From contig NC_059255.1 of NCBI RefSeq assembly GCF_017591435.1, forward strand, positions 706,117 to 770,116: DNA of 64,000 nucleotides, read 5' to 3'. Origin of the DNA: Portunus trituberculatus. Its lineage: Eukaryota; Arthropoda; Malacostraca; Decapoda; Portunidae. The notes under the pieces were generated by a model. That model did no database searches. It was not told where the DNA came from and saw only the letters and a list, made by a program, of their open reading frames with translations. A program made the translations under genes and the position numbers. Positions 23,349 to 35,652 of the stretch are shown piece by piece (position 1 is the stretch's first letter; the number at the start of each line of letters is the position of its first letter).

Positions 23349-24150
23349 ATGGATACTAGGAGACAAGACATTCTTAAATATGGTTTTGTAAATATTCAAT
23401 CTGTTGGTAATAAGATTGAGTTGAGAGAATTAATTGTGGAGAAATCTTTTGACGTTCTTGCTATTGCTGAAACATGGTTGAATGTTAACGATGAGGCCAA
23501 AATACATGAAATGACACCAAGCACTCACACCTTTCTACATGTTCCCAGAGCAAACAGGAGATGGATTGGTATATTTATAAGTAATGAATTTTCACAGATA
23601 AAATTACATGCTTCTCACACATTTAATACGTTTGAATCATTGACAGCTAGTTTTCTGGTTAACGGCAACCATAAACATATTTTAGTTGTTGTATACAGAC
23701 CTCCACAGACCATTAGTGTTGCTTTTATTGAGGAATTCACTACCTACCTCGAACATTTTCATGATACAAATGATAATATCTATATTTGTGGAGATTTCAA
23801 TCTTAGAATTGATGACGTACATGATCAACACTCTAAAAATGTCATGGACATCATGTCAGCTCAGCAATTCTTAAATAAAGTTGATGAACCCACCTCTCTT
23901 TCAGGATATATACTGGACTTAGTATTTTGTGACAGTGAATTCATCACCTTGTGGTTGAGCCAGACTTTGCCACTTCTCCTTGTCATAAACTTATTACATT
24001 CATGATTGAGGTGCAGAGAAACAGGAAGACCAAGAAAACTATTACTTACAAAAATAAAACTAATCTTGACTCTTCAATTTTGATTGACACCGTAATGGCT
24101 AAGATTTCTAGTGAAATTAATGATAATTGCTTTCATGCTGTGCTTGATAG
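23349..24150 (+). pseudogene. LINE D APE-type endonuclease
   Basis: The open frame at 23349-24005 begins MDTRRQDILKYGFVNIQSVGNK. Blocks: FVNIQSVGNK, FDVLAIAETWL (catalytic Glu), RPPQT, and NIYICGDFNLRIDD (GDFN near 23790). LDLVFCDSEF lies near 23915. The SDH block is degraded across a frame change near 23950, where SPCHKLI is visible. The linker ends near 24150 at the LINE E junction. Confidence 0.75.
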
Positions 24151-24494
24151 CTGTGGTGGCGAGTGGACGTGTTGTGTGTGCGCTCCGTTTTTGGCTGTGG
24201 TTTTATAGTTAGCGAGTGGTGTTTGTGCTTGGTGTCTGTGTGTGGTGCTTTTGAGTGTTAGTGAAGTGAAAGTGTGTACTGCAAGTGTTAGATTAGAGTG
24301 AAATAGTGGTTAGAATCAGTGTTTGTGAGTTAAAAGTATTTTTGTAGAGCGAGGAGACTAGGCTTGTAACCGTCAAGTTGACCTTGAAAGAGGATTAGTT
24401 GACCTCACTTAGGCCCCCCCACCACCGCGGTTCCCCCACCCTGCTGTCACCTAGTATTTTTATTTGTTCGTGAGTTAACATATTGTAAATTAGT

Positions 24495-25623
24495 ATGGCG
24501 GTAGCTACTGAGGTATATCAGAGTGTGATTGAGTGCGTGAAAGAGAGTGTTGAGGTGGGATTGGGAGAATTTGTTGTGTGTGAGATGTGTGGGCACGACA
24601 GGAAGGTCGTTGACTTTTCTGAGTGTATGGTGTGTAGGCTCAAGAGCGAGAATTTAGTTCTTTCTCTTGAGCACCGAGAATTGCGAGAGGAAATCAGAAA
24701 GCTAAGTGAGGGGAAAAGTGCGAACGAAGTTCTCATCTTTGAATTGAAGGAGGAGGTTAAGAGGCTTGGGGAGGCAGTGGAAAAAATTAGGCAGGAGATC
24801 AGTGTTAGGCCGAAGGTTGGACCTTCTGAGGGCGACAGGGTGGCTTGGCCCTCTGTCGGGAAGAGCAGAGTGGGGAAGAGGGAGCAGGCGAGCCAGACTG
24901 GGAAAGATAGTAGTCAGGATGGGCAGAGATGGCAGGTTGCGAGGGAAGGAAAGCGGAGGCAGTTAGGGAGGATAGGACTAAACCTGTTGAGTGTGAAAAT
25001 AGGTTCGGTTTGTTGGAGGGGAGGGGAGAGTGAGAGTGGAGTGAATGAAGTGGTTGTGGTGAGTGAAAGGAGAAAGAAGGGGGTAGAGGAGAGGAGGAGG
25101 AGGGTTGTGCCTAGCACACCTCAGGTGTGTGTGGTGGGTGACTCTCAGGTTAGGTATTTAGATAGCACTTTCTGTGGGAAAGACAGGGATAGGAGGACGA
25201 ACGTGTGTATGCCTGGTGCAGGTGTGAAGGCAGTGAGTGAGGAGGTGCAGAAGAGGGTTGGGGGATGGAGAGGAGGGTGTAGTAGTTTTGCACGTAGGTG
25301 GGAACGATGTCAGAGCAGGTGGGTCGGAGGAGTTAGTGGCAAGATTTCGGGAAATGTTAGGCAAGATAAGGGAGAGTGGTAGGAGGTGTGTAGTGTCAGG
25401 AATCTTGCCTCGTGTGTATGTTAGCAGGGAATGGTTGTCTAGAACCATTGGTGTGAATGATCGGGTAAAAGGGATGTGTAAGGATGTGGGTGTCAGCTTT
25501 GTGGATGTATGGGATAGGTTCTATGGGCGAAGGGATTTGTATGCTAGGGATGGTGTGCATCTGAGTAGGAAGGGTGTGGATGTGCTGAGTGGATGTCTGG
25601 AGGGGAGTTGGGATGGAGTGTAG
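24495..25623 (+). pseudogene. LINE E ORF1: Cys-ribbon, coiled coil, SGNH esterase
   Basis: ATG at 24495. Residues about 31-50 have two CxxC pairs (CEMCGHDRKVVDFSECMVC), possibly a zinc ribbon. Residues about 52-100 are coiled coil. From about residue 215 an SGNH/GDSL-type hydrolase follows: VVGDSQVRYLD (block I, catalytic Ser near 25142), then after one frameshift near 25265 HVGGNDVR (block III), and ARDGVHLSRKG (Asp 25549, His 25558; D-x-x-H block V). All triad residues are present. Esterase ORF1 proteins are known from CR1 LINEs and may act on membranes or lipids; the substrate is unknown. Confidence 0.8.
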
Positions 25624-25769
25624 GGGGTGAGGTAGCAAATGCATTCCAGAAGAAAGATGCTAGACATAAATTAGATAGGATAAACAGAGATAGTGAAAAG
25701 ATTAGGAAAGATTTCCAGGTGCAAATAGGAGAGAATAAGATTAGGATTCCAAATAAGGAGACAGCATCT

Positions 25770-26815
25770 AGGAAGGTAGCAGGACTTAAATGTTTTTATG
25801 TAAATGCCAGGAGTCTTAGGAACAAGAAGGACGAGTTATCTAGTTATATAGTTGAGGAGGGCCTAGATGTTGTATGTGTCACAGAGGCATGGGTAAATGA
25901 GGAAAAGTTTAGGAAAATAGGAAAGAATATGAAGTAGATGGATACATTATGTATTTACACCAGAGAATTGGTAGGATAGGCGGAGGAGTAGTTATTTATG
26001 TAAAAAAATCCTTCATTTCCAGTCAGGTTAATGGTATTAAGGTAGATAACAGAGTAGAGTCCTTATGGCTGGATGTTAGAGTAAACAAAAGTAAGGTTAT
26101 TAGAGTAGGAGCTTTTATAGGCCACCTAACCAGTCAGCAGATGTAGACAACCTTATGGTAGATGAGATAAATAGGGGTGTACTAGTCAGACAATTATCTT
26201 AGGGGATTTTAATCTTAAGTCAGTAAACTGGGAGAGGATGGTAGGAGATGCTAGTGAAAATAAGTTTATGGAAAGTTTTCAGGATAACTACTTAGTGCAG
26301 ATGGTAGATAAACCTACTAGGGGGAGGAAGGTTTTAGACATAGTACTAACAAATATTGAGCATTGTTTAAAGGAAGTTGAGGTAGGAGAGACTTTAGCAA
26401 ACAGTGACCACCATATAATTAGATTTATCATTATTTCCAGTAGGGATAATATAGCGAATAAGACTAGAGTCCCAAACTATCAGAAAGGCAATTATGGTAG
26501 GTTACGTCAGTTATTAGGAGAGGTAAACTGGGAAGATAGTTTTGGAATTAAAACTGCACAGGAGATGTGGGATATTTTTAAGGTTGTAGTAAAGGGTATA
26601 GTGATGCAGTGTATCCCTTACAAAGATATAAGGCAGAGAAACAGGAAGCCATTATGGTGGACTCATGAGATAGGTAGCCAGATCAGAGAGAAGAAGAGGG
26701 CATATAGAGAGTTGCAGAAAAGTGGGGAAGATGTAGATTTGATTAAGTACAGACAGGTCAGGGATGATTTGAGTAAGGTTATAAAAAAAGTAAAAGACAG
26801 GCAGAGATAAAACTA
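25770..26815 (+). pseudogene. LINE E APE-type endonuclease
   Basis: Blocks over three frames: LKCFYVNARSLRNKKDELS near 25790, DVVCVTEAWVNEEKF (catalytic Glu near 25886), RIGRIGGGVVIYVKKS near 25965, IILGDFNLKSVNWE near 26190, and a frame at 26238-26810 with LDIVLTNIEHC and NSDHHIIRF (SDH near 26402). The linker has RNRKPLWWTHEIGSQIREKKRAYR. Breaks occur near 25935 and 26145. Confidence 0.78.
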
Positions 26816-26920
26816 GCTAGAGCTGGGAGTAAAGATCCCAAAAAATTATATAGTTATTACAAGGTCAGTGATAAAAGAAATAAGGATAGGATTGGACCAC
26901 TCAGAAAAGATGGTGTAGTA

Positions 26921-28140
26921 GTGGATCAAAATGAAGACATAGTAGAATTATTGAATGAACAATTTTCTTCAGTATTTACTAGGGAAAGAATAGGAAATCC
27001 TGTTACAAACAGTGCGGCGAGTAGTTTAAGAGCTTTAGAAAATATTGATATAAAACCGGGAATTATTAGGAAATTTATTCTTGAACTAGACGATAGGAAA
27101 GCCAGTGGTCCTGATGAGCTACATGCCAGAGTACTTAGGGAGGGTGTAGACAGTATTTCTGAAGCACTTAAGTTAATCTTTGAAAGATCACTTAGGTTTG
27201 CTGAGATACCTCAGGACTGGAAGTTAGCTAATGTTACTCCAATATTTAAAAAGGTAGGAAGGATGATGCGAATAATTATAGACCGATCAGTTTAACTAGT
27301 ATAGTATGTAAGATACTAGAGAAAATCATTAAGGGTAGTATTTGGGAGCATTTAAATGAGAATAGATTAATTAGAGATACCCAACATGGCTTTAGATCAG
27401 GGAGGTCCTGTCTTACAAATTTGCTCGATATCTTAGAATATATTACCAAGGAGTTAGATGATGGAAATAGCATAGATGTTATATATCTAGATTTTAGCAA
27501 GGCGTTTGATAAGGTACCGCATAGGAGGCTAGTGTACAAATTGAGACTACATGGGATAGGGGTAGGTTAGTTGATTGGATTAGTGAATGGCTTTCTGATA
27601 GGAAACAGAGAGTAGTATTAAATGGGGCAATGTCTGAGTGGAAGGAAGTGGTTAGTGGGTACCCCAAGGATCAGTGCTAGGACCTCTTCTTTTCTTGGTG
27701 TACATTAACGATTTAGATATAGGAATTAGTAGCAAAGTATCAAAGTTTGCAGATGATACTAAGATAGCATGTGCAGTACAGGGTGAAAAGGACAATTACA
27801 GAATACAACGAGACCTGGACAGGCTGATAGCATGGGCAGACAGGTGGCAGATGGAGTTTAATTCTAAAAAGTGTCAGGCTATGCATTTAGGTAAAGACAA
27901 CACAAATTTTAGCTATGAGATGGAGGGATGTTGGCTAGAGGCAGTAGAAGAGGGAAAGGATTTAGGAGTAGTGATAGACAGGACTATGAAATTTTCAAAG
28001 CAATGTTTAAAAGCAAGAAATAGGGCAAATAGGATCCTGGATTTTATAAATAGAAATGTTAGTTATAAAAGTAAGGAAGTGGTGCGTAGCTTATATAATT
28101 CCTATGTTAGGCCCCATTTAGAATATTGCATACAGGCCTG
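26921..28140 (+). pseudogene. LINE E reverse transcriptase, 5' part
   Basis: Blocks: LDDRKASGPDELHARVLREG near 27090, NYRPISLTSIVCKILEK near 27275, HGFRSGRSCLTNLLDILEYI near 27388, DFSKAFDKVPHRRL near 27490, SGVPQGSVLGPLLFLVYINDL across a frame change near 27665, and KFADDTKIACA near 27745 (Asp pair intact). The thumb region ends EYCIQAW at 28140, exactly where the Harbinger element starts. Confidence 0.8.
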
Positions 28141-28534
28141 GGCCGGTATTTATCAAAAGTTCCAAGAATTCTCCCAAATTTACTCCCAAGTGTGTCTACG
28201 TCACCGTGACGTCACTCTCAAATCTTGGGATTTCTCCTAGCCGCCTTGAGACTCCGTTGGGAGAATACCTATCTTCTATTTTTCCCAAGATTGTAGAAAT
28301 CAGTCAGTGTTACCATGTGAAAAGGAAACATACAACTTTCGTGTTATTTAGGCTTAAAGTAATGTTTTTTCTGCCTAATTATACAATGATAAATAAGAAA
28401 AAACTATAAAAAACACAAATAATTCATATATATACCAATTTTATGGTAATGGTACATATATTCCTACTCAAATTATTTCGGTACCGCATGGCGGATGTAA
28501 GCAATGACACGTGCAACTTTCAACTTTCAACACG

Positions 28535-28762
28535 ATGGAAGGCAGCACCAAGAGTGATCGTCCAATGGAGGAAAATTACACCGGAGGAGCAGCAACCTCC
28601 AAAAAGGCTAAACTATGCAGGTCACCTTATACAAGGACAGCCAACTGGAGCCAAGCGGCTAAGCTAAAGCTGCTGGAATTAGTCGGGGAAAAACGAAGAG
28701 TTATAGAGGGAAAAAGGTTGGTAAAACAAAAGTTTCATGTACACCTATGGTTAGCAAAATAG
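28535..28762 (+). CDS. Harbinger Myb/SANT-like DNA-binding protein (truncated)
   Basis: 75 codons from the ATG at 28535. NWSQAAKLKLLELVGEKRRVIEGK (about residues 39-62) is the start of a Myb/SANT-like (MADF-type) helical domain, as in the second protein of Harbinger transposons, which helps import the transposase and binds the element ends. The usual length is well over 200 residues, so this copy is shortened by a stop at 28760. It converges with the transposase. The domain call rests on a short match. Confidence 0.55.
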   Translation: MEGSTKSDRPMEENYTGGAATSKKAKLCRSPYTRTANWSQAAKLKLLELVGEKRRVIEGKRLVKQKFHVHLWLAK

Positions 28763-29114
28763 TAGGCTAATCTAACCAATAGGACCCCCAGAAGAATCCT
28801 TGTTTTATTTATATATAATAATTGAATACGTAACGTACAGCGCGTTTGTGGTAGTATTATATGTATATTTTATGTGTATTGATATATGTATTTTTATGTG
28901 ATGAGCTTATTTAGTTTTTTATAATGAAGTCGGTTACTTAGGTTAAGCTAGGCTACTTTGATTAGGTTTGGTTAGGCCACAGTGTAGCTGTGATGATTGT
29001 GGCAATAAAAGAAGATAGGCAATGAATAATTTTAGAATGGTATATTTTAGAGAATAAAATGAAATGCATTATAATGTGGCAAGGCAGTGCAACAACAACA
29101 ACAAAAAATATATA

Positions 29115-29886
<772 letters not shown>

Positions 29887-30087
29887 CTTGCTGCTTTGTG
29901 ACTGCTTCCAACTCCTTGGGACACCGTTTTCGTTCTCCCAAGCGGAGCGCGACTTGGGACTTACCACAAGACGTTGGGATAAGCCACAAGGATTTTCTCA
30001 CAGTTGGAAGTAGTCTCAAGCGCTTAGGAGAGCCCCAAGCGCTTAGGACTTCCCCCAAGCCCTTGGAACTTTTGATAAATACCGGCC

Positions 30088-30500
30088 CTGGTCACCCCAT
30101 TATAGGCAGGATATCAACATGTTAGAGCAGTTCAGAGAAGAGCAACTAGGATGATACCAGCATTAAAGCGCCTGGAGTATAGAGATAGATTAAAGGAATT
30201 AAACATGTTTTCATTTGAGAGGAGATGTATAAGAGGGATATGATAGAGTTATTTAAAATGTTCTCAGATACAAACTACATAGATGTGAGATCTTTCTTTA
30301 CCTTAGAGGAGGGAAGTAGGACTATAAATCATGGCAGGAAGATTAGAAAGCAAGGCTGCAGGTTAGATATAAGAAAATATTTCTTTAGTCATAGGGTGGT
30401 AGACTTCTGGAATGCATTGCCAGAGACGGTTGTAAATAGCACTAGTTTGACAATGTTTAAAAACAGATTAGATAAGCACTTAAATTTATTAGATTTATAA
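30088..30500 (+). pseudogene. LINE E reverse transcriptase, C-terminal end
   Basis: Continues the LINE E frame after the Harbinger: WSPHYRQDINMLEQFREEQLG, then in another frame MYKRDMIELFKMFSDTNY, GCRLDIRKYFFSHRVVDFWNALPETVVN and MFKNRLDKHL, stopping at 30500. The DFWNALPE and LDKHL motifs are the standard CR1 ORF2 C-terminus. Three or more frame changes are seen at 30145-30235. Confidence 0.82.
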
Positions 30501-30774
30501 TTATGTATAGCACTGCATGATAGTTTTTATAAGAAATTTACTATAGTTAAACAAGACATGATCGATCACAGATTGTAGAGGAATTCACTGCAGGACTTAG
30601 CCCTGTTAATGGGCCAAATATTTAGAATTAGTATATAATGTATTGTGTACTTGTAAGTGTATCTTTAAGTACTGATGACGAGGTCGCTGTGCGACTGATA
30701 CAGGATAACCTAGATGGGCCCTGGTGGCCCTTTGTTATCCTATTATTTATGTTATGTTATGTTATGTTATGTGA

Positions 30775-32221
30775 GTGTGTTTTTCCGGAAAGTGAGAAAC
30801 TTGCTATTGTTAAACCTACTCTAAAGAGTAAACTTGATTGGCAGTGCCTTTCTTCATACCGACCAGTTTCAAACCTATCATTCCTATCAAAGATTATTGA
30901 AAGTGTGATTCATGTTCAGCTAATGGATTATTTATCTACTATTCATGTATTGCCTGACAATCAGTCTGCGTATAGGAAGTTACACTCAATTGAAACAGCA
31001 TTGTGTAGTGTCACTAATGATCTTTTGTGTATGATGGATGAGAGAAAGTGTGGTGTTTTAATATTGTTAGATATGAGTGCTGTTTTTGATACTGTAGTGC
31101 ATGATGTACTGTTAGAAGATCTGCAGATCATAGGTGTTAGAGAACGTGCACTGCAGTACCTAAGGAGCTACCTTGTAAATAGGAGTTATTATGTCCAAGT
31201 GGGGAGCTCCTTTTCTGAGCACTGTCAGCTCAACAGAGGTGTTCCCCAAGGCAGTGTGCTGGGACCGGTATTATTTAGTGTTTATACTATAGAATTGTCT
31301 TTCATTTTGGAGGAATTTGATGTAACCTTCGCTCTCTATGCTGATGATACTCAGTTTTACTTAACAGTTAACAATATTTTAGATACAGAAAATACAATGA
31401 CAAGAGTTATGGCTCTTATTAAGGAATGGATGAATAAAAAACAGTTGAAATTAAATGTAGAGAAAACTGAATGTTTGTTTATTGGAAAAAAGAGTGGCCT
31501 TAGGAGGTTTAACGAAGTGCAAAGTTTACATGTAAATGGTACAAAGATTTATTTATCTGAGAGGGTTAAGGATTTGGGAGTCATAGTTGATAAGTATTTA
31601 AGCTTAAATGATCAAATAAATGAGGCTGTGAGAGTGGCAAGGTATAATCTGAGGAACATTGCTTTCATAAGGAGATATTTGGATGAATATTCTGTCAAGT
31701 CTCTGATTCAAAATCATGTAATAGCCAAGCTGGACTACTGCAACTCCTTGTATTATAACCTGCCAAATTATCAATTAAGGAAATTACAACTGACAATGAA
31801 CAGGGCTGCCAGAATGATCAAATATGTTTCACCTCGCGACAGAATAACGCCTGTAGTCATTGAGTTGCATTTGTTACCGATAAAGGCTCGTATTGCTTAT
31901 AAAATTTGTGTGTTAACTTATCAAGTCGTGACTACTGGAAAACCTGTTTATTTAAGAAAGTTATTGCATCCATTTGAAGTTAAGACAAGTGTTGTGGTAA
32001 GACATGTAGCAGATGAGTACAGGCTAAATGAGCCAAGATGTAACTCAGATACGGGTTTCAGAGCCTTTCAAGTGTGTGCTCCAAGACTGTACAATAGGCT
32101 CCCAGTGCAGGTCAAGGCAAGCAATAGCAATGAACTTTCTAAGAAAAGACTACAGACATATTTATTCAGGGATGCCTATGATATGTCAGATATGACTGTC
32201 ACTCAACATTATACTGTGTAA
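30775..32221 (+). CDS. LINE D reverse transcriptase (ORF2 C-terminal part)
   Basis: Open for about 480 residues; codons before about 30775 belong to LINE E tail sequence. Blocks: SSYRPVSNLSFLSKIIESV, DNQSAYRKLHSIETAL, GVLILLDMSAVFDTVVHDVLL (first catalytic Asp), NRGVPQGSVLGPVLFSVYT, FALYADDTQFYLTV (Asp pair near 31339), KQLKLNVEKTECLFIG, and a C-terminal KLDYCNSLYYNLP ... RDRITPVVIELHLLPIKARIAYKIC. The FxAFD Ala is Val in SAVFDTV. RT core motifs are intact but the part upstream of YRPVSN is missing. CR1/L2 group. Confidence 0.88.
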
Positions 32222-32285
32222 GATTATAATGTGCAATTTTTATGTTTTGATTACTTAAACTACATTACATGTAGAGCTAGATTTT

Positions 32286-32288
<3 letters not shown>

Positions 32289-32343
<55 letters not shown>
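32289..32343. repeat. (TG)n tract
   Basis: About 27 TG units, possibly the (CA)n tail of the minus-strand SINE that follows or a pre-existing tract in the LINE D 3' UTR. Confidence 0.97.
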
Positions 32344-32344
<1 letters not shown>

Positions 32345-32347
<3 letters not shown>

Positions 32348-32627
32348 ACTGTTTGATCTGCTGCAGTCTCTGACGAGACAGCCAGACGTTACCCTACGGA
32401 TTGAGCTCAGAGCTCATTATTTCCAATCTTCGGATAGGCTTGAGACCAGGCACACACCACACACCGGGACAACAAGGTCACAACTCCTCGATTTACATCC
32501 TGTACCTACTCACTGCTAGATGAACAGGGGCTACACGTCAAAGGAGACACCCAAATATCTCCACCCGGTCGGGGAATCGAACCCAGGTCCTCTGGCTTGT
32601 GAAGCCAGCGCTCTAACCACTGAGCTA

Positions 32628-32630
<3 letters not shown>
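32345..32630 (-). mobile_element. tRNA-derived SINE (minus strand)
   Basis: Reverse complement of the SINE at 51019-51308. The tRNA-like head is 32561-32630, with B box GGTTCGATTCC (here seen as GGGAATCGAACCC) and A box TAGCTCAGTGG. The body contains CCTGTTCATCTAGCAGTGAG and CGTCAGAGACTGCAGCAG. The head lacks its first few bases, and the tail is (CA)n on the element strand (32289-32343). Confidence 0.88.
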
Positions 32631-32672
<42 letters not shown>

Positions 32673-32689
32673 AGTGTGTGTGTGTGTGA
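32631..32689. repeat. (TG)n / (CG)n tract
   Basis: TG repeats with a CGCGCG interruption near 32658. It lies on the other side of the SINE from the tract at 32289. Confidence 0.95.
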
Positions 32690-32835
32690 TCAGTTTTTAC
32701 AATATTTTATATAGTACTCTGCTAAGTATTGTTCATATTTGTATTTTATATTTAATTACTATAGAATAGAGGCTCTGCGGAGCGCCACTAGTTGGTGGAG
32801 CAGGGTCTGAATGTAATGACAAAGAATAAAGAAAG

Positions 32836-32841
<6 letters not shown>

Positions 32842-32910
<69 letters not shown>

Positions 32911-32922
32911 CATACATACATA
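32842..32922. repeat. (TA)n then (CATA)n microsatellite
   Basis: About 32 TA units followed by four or five CATA units at the 3' side of LINE D. Confidence 0.96.
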
Positions 32923-33613
32923 CCGTATATATGTATATACGTATTCACAACAGAAACGAAATCTAGCAGAAAAAAAAATGCTACCTTTTATCGCAAAATG
33001 GTATCTTCATAAGAGGCGGTGGAAAGGGGGGATAAAATAAATACGGATTTGCGAAGTAAACAAAGTGAATATGCATTCAAAACAGGTCAAAATCTACCAT
33101 GAGAAAATCATTTCATCCATGAGTGTGCTGTTGGTGTAACTGTAAAAATAAATACCAAAGAAGGAAGGTTTTATTTTGCAGTTTGAATGGCATTATCATT
33201 TTCACAGCATAACTACTTGGGCCAGCAAGCCTTGTGATGCCCTATGCACGAGGGGAAGTAAATCACCAATACACTACCTTGGTTACGACGAATAAGTCAC
33301 GCGTGTTTCCTAGTTATCACTGTTTATGTCTTCCTTATTAGCGAGTGACCATGATACGTTGCAAACACCAAAATGAAGCCGCTATTGTCAGTCAGACCGC
33401 TACCATGCCAGGCAATAATGGCCGGTAAGCCGGGGACTATAGTATCAGACAATTAAATCAGTATTATCTACCTACCTTGACACTTGCTCCACGCACCCCG
33501 GTGACACCACCACCATTCTTAATATCCAAAGCTCTATTTTGCTGTGTAGGTCGACCCCAGCCAGGTAATGCACACATGTTTAAGTATACACATCACGCCT
33601 CCGCTCCCGCGCT
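32923..33613. other. unassigned DNA between LINE D and LINE C1
   Basis: About 690 bp with no recognisable transposon motif, RNA or open frame worth calling. It is one of the few stretches here that might be original host DNA. Confidence 0.4.
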
Positions 33614-33659
33614 ATCTTGATCTTGATCTTGATACTACAAGTGCCTCGGGATCGTTCCG

Positions 33660-35099
33660 GAGCATTAGAACAAGTGCTAGAAAGCATAAAAGTACGCCGT
33701 GGTGGAATGATGAGATTAGAGATGCTAGGAAGGAAAGGAAGAGACTGAATAGAGTGTGCAGACAGTTAGGAAAGAGGAGACATGAGAGTGAGGAGGCTGA
33801 AAGTGAGTACCTGAATGCATGGACAGCGTATGTGAGTCAGCAGCGAGTGACGAAGCGAAAGATAATGAATGCTAAAGTTAAATGAGGGCTCATATGATCT
33901 GTGGGATCGTCGAAGCCCGAAAACAACAAGAAGTTAAATGTGAGAAAAGTGTGATTCAGTCCCTTAGAGAGAAAGGTGTGGAAGGTGGTCGTGAATGGTA
34001 CAGATTCCTAAGGGGTGAGGGGATGCCTGACAGTGAGAATGTGGAGAGCCTGAAGGTGAATGGAGCAGTGGTGACTGATAAGGAAGAAATGAGAAGGGCA
34101 ATAAAAGAATTTAGGGAAGAGATTGGAGGTGTAGGTGAGGTCTTTGATGTGGGTGAAGGGCGTGTGACACTGGAGAGAAAGGATGCAGACGAGTTGAATG
34201 AAAGGATCAGCAGGGAGGAGGTGGGGAAATGAGTGAAGAAGCAGAAGAATGGGAAGGCAGCAAGGCCGGATGAGATATCTTATGAATTGTACAAAAATGG
34301 AGGAGAGGTTGTGATTGATAGGATGACTGAGTTGTTTAACCAGGTGTGGGAGGAGGAGAGAGTGCCGAGAATGTGGAATGAATGCAGGGTGACTTTGTTG
34401 CATAAGGGAGGGTACAAGAGTAAGAATGAGTTTAAAAACTACAGGCCGATTGCGTTAATTAACACAGTAGGAAAAGTGTTCAGTGCAGTTTTGAATGAAA
34501 GATTGTGTAAATGGATTGAGAGAGATGGAGTGTTAGGTGAAGAGCAGAATGGGTTCCGTGTGGACAGGAGAGCTGAAGACAATATGTTTGTGGTGAATGA
34601 ATTGATTGAGAGAAAGAAGAAAGATGGTAGCAAGTTATACTTAGGTTTTCTAGACATAGAGAAAGCATATGATAGGGTGAACAGAGAAATGCTAAGTAGA
34701 GTGCTAGAAAAGATTGGGTTAAGTGCAAAGATAGTTAACATAGTGCGAAGGATACAAGAGCTAAGTATAAACTTGGAGATGTAGAGACAGACTGGGTGAA
34801 GAGTGAAAGAGGAGTTAGGCAGGGTTGCATATTATCACCAACCCTCTTTAGCTTATATACAGAGGAACTAGCTGCTAGATTGAGGAGAATGAATGCAGGT
34901 GTAAATGTGGGGAATGATAAGATAGGTGTGCTCTTGTATGCAGATGATGTTGTTATGAGTGAGTCGGCAGAAGAGCTTCAGAGTTTGCTTGATGTTATAG
35001 ATGGGTATGGAAGAGACTTTGGAGTGAGGTTTAGCAGTGAAAAGAGCAAGGTAATGGTTGTGAATGGGTCAGAGGATGAGAGAAACTCAGTGTGGAGAC
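33660..35099 (+). pseudogene. LINE C1 endonuclease linker and reverse transcriptase
   Basis: IRTSARKHKSTPWWNDEIRDARKERKRLN at 33660 is the post-endonuclease linker. In 33882-34784: GMPDSENVESLKVNG, KQKNGKAARPDEISYELYKNG, NEFKNYRPIALINTVGK, GEEQNGFRVDRRAEDNMFVVNEL and YLGFLDIEKAYDRVN. In 34796-35104: SERGVRQGCILSPTLFSLYTEEL and VLLYADDVVM (Asp pair near 34944). In-frame stops lie near 33884 and 34231, with a shift near 34785. It is interrupted at WRL|GEN by transposon T1. Confidence 0.82.
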
Positions 35100-35599
35100 T
35101 ATAGTCCGACTCAAATATGAAGGCCGCTGACGGGAGGGGGGGGGGGAGACCTAACGGGGATTCCCCGGCTGCGGCGTTGCTAAGCATCGTAGCACATGTT
35201 TCGATCTCATTATTAACTTACATTTTAATGAACCGTCATAAAAGTGTATTCCTCTAAATTTCTAATAAGGATGTACAGAGAGCTTTGAATATTGTTTTAG
35301 TGTAATGAAGACAATGATTTTGTATAGATACCACATGGGTGAGGTCAACCTCCCTGACCGCTGAGTCAAATCGTTGAGTTCCATCGCTTCAGGATGGAAG
35401 GTGAATATCAAAGTAGGAAAAATCAAAATGTATCCACGTGATCTTCAAAATGTACCATTTGGAACCAAAATGTATCAAATTTATCATCTATCTATTAAAT
35501 CAAATTACTTATTGCGTTACGTCACTGTATGAATTATTTTCTTTAATTGCGGCTGAAAGCGACGTATGGAATCATCATAGCCGTCTGGCAGTTGTGTCT

Positions 35600-35652
35600 G
35601 AGAGAGAGAGAGAGAGAGAGAAAAATTCTCTCTCTCTCTCTCTCTCTCTCTA
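35600..35652. repeat. (GA)n-AAAATT-(CT)n perfect hairpin
   Basis: A GA tract of about 22 bp, a short A-rich spacer and a CT tract of about 24 bp make a self-complementary purine/pyrimidine mirror inside T1. Confidence 0.93.

Larger units (their letters stand above)
21965..24150 (+). mobile_element. LINE D part 1: ORF1 and endonuclease
   Basis: The 5' half of a CR1/L2-group LINE whose RT lies at 30772-32221. The two halves are separated by the 6.6-kb LINE E with its Harbinger insert. ORF1 has a PHD-like finger, a coiled coil and CCHC-type zinc knuckles; ORF2 begins at 23349 with an APE endonuclease. The region expected between the endonuclease and the RT palm start is missing, so some target DNA seems to have been lost when LINE E inserted or later. 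Confidence 0.82.
30772..32840 (+). mobile_element. LINE D part 2: RT and 3' UTR
   Basis: Resumes directly after the LINE E tail and holds an open RT frame to 32221, followed by a 3' UTR that contains (TG)n tracts and a SINE, ending near GACAAAGAATAAAGAAAGAATA before a (TA)n tract. The RT is unbroken, unlike most LINE ORFs in this window, so LINE D may be fairly young even though LINE E sits inside it. Confidence 0.82.

Noticed and set aside
24495..26810. Host GDSL lipase gene
   Set aside because: The esterase is followed on the same strand by a CR1 endonuclease and RT, so it is LINE ORF1.
30638..30774. N-terminal part of the 527-residue ORF as true RT sequence
   Set aside because: These codons cover the LINE E 3' UTR and (TTATG)n tail; homology to RT begins only near 30775.
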